Shown piece after piece: positions 1 to 6,012 of a stretch of 6,389 bases of DNA (positions are counted from its first letter, which is position 1; each line of letters begins with the position of its first letter). The notes beneath the pieces were generated by a model. It searched no databases, was not told the origin of the DNA, and saw only the letters and a program-made list of their open reading frames with translations. The stretch comes from Accumulibacter sp. (GTDB lineage: Bacteria; Pseudomonadota; Gammaproteobacteria; Burkholderiales; Rhodocyclaceae): the NCBI GenBank assembly GCA_031274075.1, contig JAISQQ010000214.1, positions 1 through 6,389 on the forward strand, written 5' to 3'. Both the position numbers and the translations under genes were made by a program.

Positions 1-272
1 AACACGCTGACTTTCAGCGCCCGCCGCTTGAGATAGGGATCGTCCGCCTCCTCGACGACGACGATCCGCCCGTCGGCCGGGGAGAGCACGCTGTTCGGCC
101 CGCCCGCGGCGACGCGGGCGGGGTCGCGGAAAAATTGCAGGCAGAAGACGAAAAGCAGCCAGAAAGGCAGGGCGGGCCAGAAACCGGCGGCGGAAACCGC
201 CAGGGCCAGGAACAGCGAGCCGGCGATGAACGGCCAGCCTTCCCTGGCGAGATACGGATGCGGAGAGTCCAT
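1..272 (-). CDS. psd: Phosphatidylserine decarboxylase proenzyme, N-terminal part (cut by window edge)
   Basis: Membrane enzyme that converts phosphatidylserine to phosphatidylethanolamine, the last step of that phospholipid's synthesis. I translated the minus strand from the ATG at 272-270 and got 90 codons, open to the window edge. Residues 5-18 ([14 protein letters not shown]) match the usual start of the short bacterial form. A hydrophobic stretch at about 15-47 can make one or two membrane segments. It is followed by FFRDPAR (47-53) and [12 protein letters not shown] (64-75); the aspartate of SPADG (D67) is the expected catalytic-triad residue. The LGST-type self-cleavage site that forms the pyruvoyl group lies beyond the window. 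There is no strong ribosome binding site: the ATG directly follows the sequence GGGAAAGA, part of a 14-bp tandem repeat. The gene lies downstream of ilvC in the same direction, an order common in betaproteobacteria. The identification is firm; the start is likely but not proven. Confidence 0.9.
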   Translation of the reverse strand, partial: MDSPHPYLAREGWPFIAGSLFLALAVSAAGFWPALPFWLLFVFCLQFFRDPARVAAGGPNSVLSPADGRIVVVEEADDPYLKRRALKVSV

Positions 273-314
273 TCTTTCCCGATCAGTTTTTCCCGATCAG
301 TTTTTCCCGATCGG
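273..314. repeat. Three tandem 14-bp repeats abutting the psd start codon
   Basis: Units at 273-286, 287-300 and 301-314 read TTTTTCCCGATCAG on the plus strand. The first has one change near its start and the last ends in CGG. On the minus strand each unit carries GGGAAAAA or GGGAAAGA, and the copy nearest psd ends at the base before its ATG. The repeat therefore makes up the psd translation initiation region. Copy number could vary by slippage. Confidence 0.85.
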
Positions 315-384
315 AAGCTGTTTCAAAAAAAATTGGTACGAGAAATGCCTTGATTCCAAAAACCTCAATTCAAGCACTGGGAAG

Positions 385-409
385 GTAGGGCGGTTTCTCC
401 GAAACCGCC
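385..409 (+). repeat. Lone palindrome related to the neighbouring 42-bp array
   Basis: A perfect 9-bp inverted repeat: GGCGGTTTC at 389-397, a TCC loop at 398-400, and GAAACCGCC at 401-409, preceded by GTAG at 385-388. It has the layout of the array units (GTAGGGCG start, TCC loop, CGCC end) but lies in the opposite orientation, and the inner half of its stem differs. It directly abuts the last array unit. It looks like a REP-like palindrome; no poly-T follows it on the minus strand at terminator distance. Confidence 0.75.
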
Positions 410-410
410 G

Positions 411-616
411 CCCCCCGGCGCGCCCGGAGATCGCGCCCTACCTGGATGCCACCCCCCGGCGCGCCCGGAGATCGCGCCCTGCCTTGGATGCCGCCACCCG
501 GCGCGCTCGGAGATCGCGCCCTACCTTGGGTGCCGCCCTCCGGCGCGCTCGGAGAGCGCGCCCTACCCTGGGTGCCGCCCCCCGGCGCGCTCGGAGATCG
601 CGCCCTTCCCTGGACG
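411..616 (-). repeat. Tandem array of five ~42-bp hairpin repeats between ilvC and psd
   Basis: Five units recur every 41-42 bp. Their palindromic cores are at 417-437, 458-478, 500-520, 542-562 and 584-604. On the minus strand each core begins GGCGCG, has a TCC loop and ends CGCGCC. The copy at 542-562 is a perfect 9-bp stem (GGCGCGCTC with GAGCGCGCC). The others carry one A-G mismatch, and the two leftmost also have a T-G pair. The array begins about 14 bp after the ilvC stop and lies in the presumed ilvC-psd transcript, so it could form a row of RNA hairpins that protect the ilvC message or reduce read-through into psd. That role is inferred. Because 42 is a multiple of three, long frames run through it, but they lack sensible starts and I do not treat them as genes. 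Confidence 0.85.
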
Positions 617-629
617 ATCCATCGGCTTC

Positions 630-1670
<1,041 letters not shown>

Positions 1671-2162
1671 TCAGATTTTCAGAACCCGGTCGCCGCGGCC
1701 GATGCCGCTGACGCCGGTGCGCACGGTTTCGAGGATCAGCTCCGCGTCGATCGCCTGGATGAATGAATCGAGCTTCGATCCGCTGCCCGTCAGCTCGATC
1801 ACGTAGGTCGCGTCGGTGACGTCGATGATGCGCCCTCGATAGATGTCGGCCATGCGTTTCATTTCTTCGCGGTCCTTGCCGGAGGCGCGCACCTTGATCA
1901 GCATCAGCTCGCGCTCGATATGCGCCGCCTCGGAGAGATCGACGACCTTGACGACGTCGATCAGCTTGTTCAGTTGCTTGGTGATCTGCTCGATGACTTC
2001 GTCGCTGCCGGAGGTCACGATGGTCAGGCGGGACAGTGAGCTGTCCTCGGTGGGGGCCACCGTCAGCGTCTCGATATTATACCCGCGCGCCGAGAAAAGC
2101 CCGGCCACCCGCGAGAGCGCGCCGGCTTCGTTTTCCAGCAGGATGGAAATGATGTGTCGCAT
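1671..2162 (-). CDS. ilvH: Acetolactate synthase small (regulatory) subunit
   Basis: Regulatory subunit of acetohydroxyacid synthase. It binds the large subunit, raises its activity and gives feedback inhibition by valine. The protein is 163 residues, the usual length for this subunit. An N-terminal ACT domain (about residues 1-75) begins RHIISILLENEAGALSRVAG. N11, G14, S17 and N29, positions known from E. coli IlvH valine-resistance work, are all present, so valine sensitivity is expected. The second domain (about 80-160), with ELMLIKV and GRIIDV, is also complete. The gene starts 10 nt after the ilvB stop, and its AAGGAG site overlaps that stop codon, which suggests translational coupling with ilvB. 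No defect seen. Confidence 0.97.
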   Translation of the reverse strand: MRHIISILLENEAGALSRVAGLFSARGYNIETLTVAPTEDSSLSRLTIVTSGSDEVIEQITKQLNKLIDVVKVVDLSEAAHIERELMLIKVRASGKDREEMKRMADIYRGRIIDVTDATYVIELTGSGSKLDSFIQAIDAELILETVRTGVSGIGRGDRVLKI

Positions 2163-2167
2163 GGTGT

Positions 2168-2173
2168 CTCCTT
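2168..2173 (-). promoter_or_regulatory. Ribosome binding site of ilvH overlapping the ilvB stop
   Basis: AAGGAG on the minus strand with five bases to the ilvH ATG. Its first base is the final A of the ilvB TGA stop. This layout favours ribosomes passing directly from ilvB to ilvH, fitting two subunits made in fixed ratio. Confidence 0.8.
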
Positions 2174-3879
2174 CACAGATTCTCGTTGGCCAGCATCATT
2201 TCGGACAATCCCTTGCCCGCCGCCACCATCGGAAAGACGTTGGCCTCGCGCGCGGTATGGATGTCGAGGAAGACCAGCTCGTCCTTGTGCTCGACGAAAG
2301 CCTTCTTCAGCGCCGCCTCGACCTCGCCGGGCCGGTCGACGCGAATGCCGACGTGGCCGTAGGCCTCGGCCAGCTTCACGAAGTCGGGGATCGAATCCAT
2401 GTAGGTCTGCGAATAGCGGCGGCTGTAGAACATTTCCTGCCATTGGCGGACCATGCCGAGATAACGGTTGTTCAGGTTGACGATCTTGATCGGCAGCCCG
2501 AACTGCTTGGCCGTCGACAGTTCCTGGATGCACATCTGGATCGAGCCGTCGCCGGTGACGCAGACCACCTGCTTGTCCGGATGGGCGAACGCCGCGCCGA
2601 TGGCGTAGGGCAGGCCCACGCCCATCGTGCCCAGCCCGCCCGAGTTCAGCCAGCGGCGCGGCTGGTCGAACTTGTAATACTGCGCCGCCCACATCTGGTG
2701 CTGGCCGACGTCGGAAGTGACGATGGCCTCGCCGCGCGTGATCTCCCACAGTTTCTCGATCACGTACTGGGGCATGATGGCGTCGTCCCTCATGGTGTAT
2801 TTCAGGCACTGCCTGGCGCGCCAGCCTTCGATTTCCGCCCACCACGCGGAGATGTCCTTGCGCTCGTGCCCGGCTTCCAGCAGGCGGATCATCTCTTCCA
2901 GCACGTCGGGAACGTTGCCGACGATCGGCACGTCGACGCGCACGCGCTTGGAGATCGACGAGGGGTCGATGTCGACGTGGATGATCTTGCGGGCGACGGC
3001 GGCAAAATCCTCCGGATTGCTGATCACGCGGTCGTCGAAACGCGCCCCGATGGCCAGCAGCACGTCGCAATGCTGCATCGCCATGTTGGCCTCGACGGTG
3101 CCGTGCATGCCGGGCATGCCGAGAAAGCGCCGGTCGGTGCCGGGGTAGCCGCCCAACCCCATCAAGGTGCTGGTGACCGGGAAATCGAGCCACTGCGCCA
3201 GGCGCGTCAGGCGGTCCGCGGCGTTCGACAGGATCACCCCGCCGCCACTGAAGATCACCGGCCGCCTTGCGCCGGCGAGCAATTGCACCGCTTTCTTGAT
3301 TTGCCCGGAATGGCCCTTGATGACCGGATTGTACGAGCGCAGCCGGATCTCGGCCGGGTAGTCGAACTTGCATTTGGCGGCCGTCACGTCCTTGGGCACG
3401 TCGACCACGACTGGCCCCGGACGCCCCGTGCCGGCGATGTAGAACGCCTTCCTGAGGGTCATGGCGAGATCGCTTACGTCCTTGACCAGGAAGTTGTGCT
3501 TCACGCAGGGGCGGGTGATGCCCACGGTGTCGCATTCCTGGAAGGCGTCCTGGCCGATGTAGGTGGTCGGCACCTGCCCGGAGATGACCACCAGGGGAAT
3601 CGAATCCATATAAGCCGTGGCGATGCCGGTCACGGCGTTGGTCGCCCCCGGCCCGGAGGTCACCATGGCCACGCCGATGCGCCGCGTCGAGCGCGAATAC
3701 GCGTCCGCCGCGTGCACCGCCGCCTGCTCGTGGCGGACCAGGATATGCTTGACCTTGTCCTGCTTGAACAGCTCGTCGTAAAGGTACAGCACCGATCCGC
3801 CCGGATAGCCAAAGACGTATTCAACCTTTTCTTCCTGCAGGCACCTGATTACAATTTCCGCACCGGTGATCATGGTCAT
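2173..3879 (-). CDS. ilvB: Acetolactate synthase large (catalytic) subunit
   Basis: Thiamine-diphosphate enzyme that joins pyruvate with a second pyruvate or with 2-oxobutyrate, the first common step of valine, leucine and isoleucine synthesis. The protein is 568 residues, typical of biosynthetic AHAS. The N-terminal ThDP domain has FGYPGG (23-28) and the catalytic glutamate E51 in VRHEQAAVHAADAY. The central FAD-binding domain has GARFDDRV (278-285). The C-terminal ThDP domain has GDGS (443-446) and the NN pair (470-471), which bind the metal and diphosphate. The start is either the ATG at 3879 or a second ATG six bases on (3873). Neither has a strong ribosome binding site; GAG-rich sequence lies just upstream. 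It is the first gene of ilvBHC and divergent from the sigma-factor gene. The symbol ilvI would also fit; the catalytic role is secure. Confidence 0.97.
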   Translation of the reverse strand: MTMITGAEIVIRCLQEEKVEYVFGYPGGSVLYLYDELFKQDKVKHILVRHEQAAVHAADAYSRSTRRIGVAMVTSGPGATNAVTGIATAYMDSIPLVVISGQVPTTYIGQDAFQECDTVGITRPCVKHNFLVKDVSDLAMTLRKAFYIAGTGRPGPVVVDVPKDVTAAKCKFDYPAEIRLRSYNPVIKGHSGQIKKAVQLLAGARRPVIFSGGGVILSNAADRLTRLAQWLDFPVTSTLMGLGGYPGTDRRFLGMPGMHGTVEANMAMQHCDVLLAIGARFDDRVISNPEDFAAVARKIIHVDIDPSSISKRVRVDVPIVGNVPDVLEEMIRLLEAGHERKDISAWWAEIEGWRARQCLKYTMRDDAIMPQYVIEKLWEITRGEAIVTSDVGQHQMWAAQYYKFDQPRRWLNSGGLGTMGVGLPYAIGAAFAHPDKQVVCVTGDGSIQMCIQELSTAKQFGLPIKIVNLNNRYLGMVRQWQEMFYSRRYSQTYMDSIPDFVKLAEAYGHVGIRVDRPGEVEAALKKAFVEHKDELVFLDIHTAREANVFPMVAAGKGLSEMMLANENL

Positions 3880-3918
3880 GGTTCTCGCTCTACAAAAAAA
3901 TCGCTGGAAAAGCGCACA

Positions 3919-3947
3919 ACCTTAAAGCCTGCACCAAGTTTGGTCAA
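3919..3947 (-). promoter_or_regulatory. Candidate sigma-70 promoter for ilvBHC
   Basis: On the minus strand TTGACC (3947-3942, five of six consensus bases) is followed after 17 bp by TAAGGT (3924-3919, three of six). The predicted start of transcription is near 3912, about 30 nt before the ilvB ATG. The -35 box is good, the -10 box is weak, and a shifted TTTAAG is an alternative. Downstream of it a 4-bp hairpin (CGCT with AGCG) runs into seven T residues just before ilvB, too weak to call an attenuator. Confidence 0.45.
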
Positions 3948-3999
3948 GATTGCCGTCGTTTGGCGTTCTCGTTTCCGAGCCGGTTTCATCCCCGTCTTC

Positions 4000-4004
4000 A
4001 AGGA
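4000..4004 (+). promoter_or_regulatory. Ribosome binding site that decides the sigma-factor start
   Basis: AAGGA lies eight bases before a TTG at 4013. The longer in-frame choice, a TTG at 3950, has no such site and would add 21 residues rich in serine and proline that look non-conserved. The TTG at 4013 is therefore preferred. Confidence 0.65.
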
Positions 4005-4012
4005 ATTCCACC

Positions 4013-4576
4013 TTGGCCAGCGCACGCGAATTGTCGGATTTTCTCGCCGCCTCCGAGCGGCGCGCGTTCAAGCAGGCGCTGTTCGCCGTGCGCGACGAGG
4101 AGGCGGCGCTCGACATCGTGCAGGATTCGATGCTGAAGCTGGCCGAAAAATACGCCGGCCGCCCGGCGGACGAACTGCCGCCGCTGTTCCAGCGGATCCT
4201 CCAGAACACGATTCGAGACCATTGCCGGCGCGGCCGGATCCGCTCGCTGTGGACCACGCTGCTCTCGGCCTTTTCTTCCGGGGAAGACGAGGAATACGAT
4301 CCCCTGGAGACGCTCGAGGCCGATTCCGACGCCGCCGCGCGGGATTCTCCCGAGGGACATCTCCTGCAATCGCAACTGCTGGGCGTCATCGAAAAAGAGC
4401 TGGCGCGGCTGCCGCCGCGTCAACGCGAAGCCTTCCTCATGCGTTATTGGGAAGACATGGACGTCGCCGAAACGGCGGCGGCGATGGGGTGTTCGCCAGG
4501 CAGCGTCAAGACCCACTGCTCGCGGGCGACGCACGCGCTGGCGGAAGCATTGAAGGCCAAGGGGATCGGCTTATGA
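4013..4576 (+). CDS. ECF-like RNA polymerase sigma factor
   Basis: A sigma-70 family protein of 187 residues (TTG start) with only the two core sigma regions, as in the ECF group. Region 2 spans about 18-77: AFKQALFAVRDEEAALDIVQDSMLKL contacts core polymerase, and LFQRILQNTIRDHCRRGRIR carries the part expected to read the -10 box. A loose acidic linker (about 84-115) follows. Region 4 is at about 130-180, with ELARLPPRQREAFLMRYWED and the helix-turn-helix AAAMGCSPGSVKTHCSRA for the -35 box. It is divergent from ilvB, and its last four bases overlap the start of the DUF3619-type gene, so the two are translationally coupled. The target promoters are unknown; autoregulation is plausible but no clear ECF promoter is visible upstream. 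The family call is firm; the exact ECF group and the TTG start are less so. Confidence 0.9.
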   Translation: MASARELSDFLAASERRAFKQALFAVRDEEAALDIVQDSMLKLAEKYAGRPADELPPLFQRILQNTIRDHCRRGRIRSLWTTLLSAFSSGEDEEYDPLETLEADSDAAARDSPEGHLLQSQLLGVIEKELARLPPRQREAFLMRYWEDMDVAETAAAMGCSPGSVKTHCSRATHALAEALKAKGIGL

Positions 4577-4950
4577 ACGAAGCGCAATTCGTCCGCAGGC
4601 TCAGGCAGCAGTTGAACCGGGGCTTGCGCGAGCTTCCTCCCGGGACGCTCGCGCGCTTGTCCGCCGCCCGGCAGGCGGCGCTCGCCCGTCACGAACGCGC
4701 CGCCGCCCGTCCGACGCGGGCGGCCGGCCCTCTTTCCGCGTTCCGCGACGCTCGCCGCTTCGGCCAGACACTGGCCGCCGCCGCCTTCCTGCTGTGCGTC
4801 CTCTATTCGCCCTTCTGGATCGCCGACCAGCGCGCCGAGGAATTGGGCCGCGTCGACGCGGCGATCCTCGCCGACGAACTGCCGCTCGACGCATTCACCG
4901 ACCAGGGTTTTGCCGCATGGCTCGACAGCGAATCGCCGGCGCAGCGCTAG
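4573..4950 (+). CDS. DUF3619-type single-pass membrane protein
   Basis: A 125-residue protein of unknown function. Residues 1-60 are basic and likely cytoplasmic, with arginine- and alanine-rich helices (FVRRLRQQLNRGLRELPPGTLARL). One hydrophobic segment lies at about 64-83 (GQTLAAAAFLLCVLYSPFWI). A short acidic tail (84-125) contains DAAILADELPLDAFTDQGFAAWL, the part I recognise from DUF3619 proteins. By the positive-inside rule the N-terminus should be in the cytoplasm and the tail in the periplasm. It begins inside the sigma-factor stop (ATGA) and overlaps the next gene by 34 nt. A coupled gene with a small cytoplasmic domain and one membrane helix after an ECF sigma factor is the usual layout of an anti-sigma factor. 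No anti-sigma domain sequence is recognisable, so that role is inference. Confidence 0.8.
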   Translation: MNEAQFVRRLRQQLNRGLRELPPGTLARLSAARQAALARHERAAARPTRAAGPLSAFRDARRFGQTLAAAAFLLCVLYSPFWIADQRAEELGRVDAAILADELPLDAFTDQGFAAWLDSESPAQR

Positions 4951-5549
4951 CCGCGCTGCTGGGCCTGCTCTTGGCCCTGCTTTTGGGCTCGCTTTTGGGT
5001 TCGCTTTTGGGTTCGCTTTTGGGTATTTCCCTCGCCGCGCCCGGCTGGACGCAGACGGCGGCCGGCCCCGTGATCGTCGCCACACCTCCCCAGCCCTCCT
5101 GGAACCAGCTCGCCGTCGCGCAGAAAATCATCCTCGCGCCGCTCAGCGACGAATGGGATTCGCTGGAGCCATTCCGCCAGAAAAAATGGCTGGCGATCGC
5201 CGCGCGCTTTGCTTCGCTCAGTCCCGAAGAGCAGCGCCGCTTGCAAGGGCAAATGCGGCAATGGCGCAAACTCTCGCCCGGAGAACGGCGCGCCGCCCGC
5301 GAGAACCACCAATCCGCGCAGCGCCTGTCCGCCGCCCAGCGGCAGCAACTCAAGCAGAAATGGGAGGAATACTCCAGCCTTCCCGAAGAGGAAAAGGAGA
5401 AACTCAAGAAACAGGCGTCCGGCAAGCCAGCCAAGCTGCTGCCGCCTCTCGTGCCCACCCGCGCCCAGGTGTCGGGGGTCAGGGATCAGGGATCAGATCA
5501 GTTACCGTGCGCTTCGCGCCCGCAAGAATTACGGACCCCTGACCCGTAG
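4917..5549 (+). CDS. DUF3106-type exported protein with repeat-derived C-terminus
   Basis: A 210-residue protein of unknown function. A long signal peptide or anchor (about residues 1-42) has MARQRIAG, then a leucine/glycine core with GSLL repeated three times, ending near LAAPGWTQ. The mature part (about 60-175) is helical and highly charged: WNQLAVAQKIILAPLSDEWDS, then PFRQKKWLAIAARFASLSPEEQRRLQGQM, WRKLSPGERRAARENH and LSAAQRQQLKQKWEEYSSLPEEEKEKL. These repeated 'LSxxxR/Q' turns are the DUF3106 pattern and recall periplasmic stress sensors of the CpxP/ZraP type, though no homology is claimed. The ATG at 4917 overlaps the DUF3619-type gene by 34 nt; AGGG lies nine bases upstream. From residue 187 on, the sequence is encoded by the intergenic repeat cluster, so the native end may have been replaced. 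Confidence 0.8.
   Translation: MARQRIAGAALAALLGLLLALLLGSLLGSLLGSLLGISLAAPGWTQTAAGPVIVATPPQPSWNQLAVAQKIILAPLSDEWDSLEPFRQKKWLAIAARFASLSPEEQRRLQGQMRQWRKLSPGERRAARENHQSAQRLSAAQRQQLKQKWEEYSSLPEEEKEKLKKQASGKPAKLLPPLVPTRAQVSGVRDQGSDQLPCASRPQELRTPDP
4979..5026 (+). repeat. Four 12-bp tandem repeats within a signal-peptide coding region
   Basis: Units at 4979-4990, 4991-5002, 5003-5014 and 5015-5026 follow GCTTTTGGGTTC. The second and third are identical, the first differs by one base and the last by two. In frame they encode repeated Leu-Leu-Gly-Ser in the hydrophobic core of the DUF3106-type protein's signal peptide. Gain or loss of a unit adds or removes four residues without shifting the frame. 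Confidence 0.85.
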
Positions 5550-5691
5550 GGCGGGCAAGCAAAGCGCCACCCGCCGGTGGTTTTTTCCGGCGGCGCAGCC
5601 GCCGCTCATCGTTTTCAACGGCATTCACATCGGGCGGCGCGGTGCGCCGGGAAAGGACCGGCGGGAGGCGCGGCGCTTTCCCGCCCTACGG
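5544..5691. repeat. 148-bp MITE-like element with 12-bp inverted ends
   Basis: CCGTAGGGCGGG at 5544-5555 is matched exactly by its reverse complement at 5680-5691. The match continues inward imperfectly on both sides (AAAGCGCC, then CCCGCCGGT) with a small insertion in the left arm. Inside are stem-loops at 5588-5604 (CGGCGGC with GCCGCCG) and 5635-5649 (CGGCGC with GCGCCG). The GTAGGGCG end is shared with the palindromes after ilvC. No transposase is encoded. The left end includes the stop codon of the DUF3106-type gene. Confidence 0.7.
5567..5586 (+). terminator. Intrinsic terminator after the sigma/DUF3619/DUF3106 operon
   Basis: A CCACC stem at 5567-5571, a CGCC loop, the matching GGTGG at 5576-5580, then six T. 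It lies 17 nt after the DUF3106-type stop codon on the plus strand. The stem is short (5 bp) but GC-rich and the T run is immediate. It is formed by the left part of the inverted-repeat element, so the element appears to supply the operon's terminator. Confidence 0.6.
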
Positions 5692-5783
5692 TTTTGCGAC
5701 GATTTTGCGCCCACGCCCAAGTGGGCCGGAGACCGACGCCCTGGTAACTCATCGCCTCCTGTTCGCTGGCTCGGTGCGTAAAC

Positions 5784-5865
5784 CTGGGAGCGCGGGGCAC
5801 CAGCCCCGCATTGACCGGGGGAGCGACGCCGCCGCTGTTGCGGGGCTGGTGCCCCGCGCTCCCAG
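5784..5865. repeat. Perfect 27-bp inverted repeat with 28-nt loop
   Basis: The arms at 5784-5810 and 5839-5865 are exact reverse complements over all 27 bases, beginning CTGGGAGCGCGGGGCACC. The loop (5811-5838) is GC-rich. Symmetry stops at the next base on each side. There is no T run, so this is not a standard terminator; it resembles a dispersed palindromic repeat or a small non-autonomous element. Confidence 0.85.
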
Positions 5866-6002
5866 CCAACCCGCGCTCCCGGCGTGTCGTATTGCCCAGC
5901 GCTTGGTAGCCCGACTGTCTTCTGATCCCTGATCCCTGATCCCTGATCCCTGCCCCCGATTTGTCTTCCCCGCCATTTTTGGTGCAACATAGCGCCAACT
6001 AC

Positions 6003-6006
6003 AGGA
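6003..6006 (+). promoter_or_regulatory. Ribosome binding site of the Rpn-family gene
   Basis: AGGA six bases before the ATG at 6013. It supports this start, and the N-terminal sequence from it matches the family's usual beginning. Confidence 0.6.
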
Positions 6007-6012
6007 ACTGCC

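Larger units (their letters stand above)
5474..5957. repeat. Repeat cluster bracketed by inverted 7-bp tandem repeats
   Basis: The left edge (5474-5497) reads five G, then TC and two AGGGATC units. The right edge (5924-5957) has four GATCCCT units followed by G and five C. Read on the minus strand the right edge matches the left almost base for base, with one extra T on the left and two extra units on the right. Between them lie a 148-bp inverted-repeat element, a GCCCA/TGGGC hairpin near 5709-5726 and a perfect 27-bp inverted repeat. No open frame in the cluster looks like a gene; the longer ones merely read through the repeats. Confidence 0.7.

Noticed and set aside
320..370. A terminator or psd promoter around the A8 run (T8 on the minus strand)
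   Set aside because: The nearest hairpin is imperfect and about ten bases away from the T run, and -35/-10 matches with proper spacing are poor.
411..616. A CRISPR array
   Set aside because: Units are directly adjacent with no unique spacers; the whole 42 bp is repeated, and no cas gene is present.
3890..3934. A possible 14-residue ilv leader peptide (GTG start) with three Leu and one Ile before ilvB
   Set aside because: The likely transcription start near 3912 falls inside it, there is no ribosome binding site, and the following hairpin is only 4 bp. It would need start-site mapping to revive.
1843..4950. A 1035-codon plus-strand frame opposite ilvB and ilvH and running into the DUF3619-type gene
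   Set aside because: It is antisense to conserved genes over most of its length, its composition (many His, Asp, Arg, Val) is typical of a mirror frame in GC-rich DNA, and its end is in fact the DUF3619-type gene.
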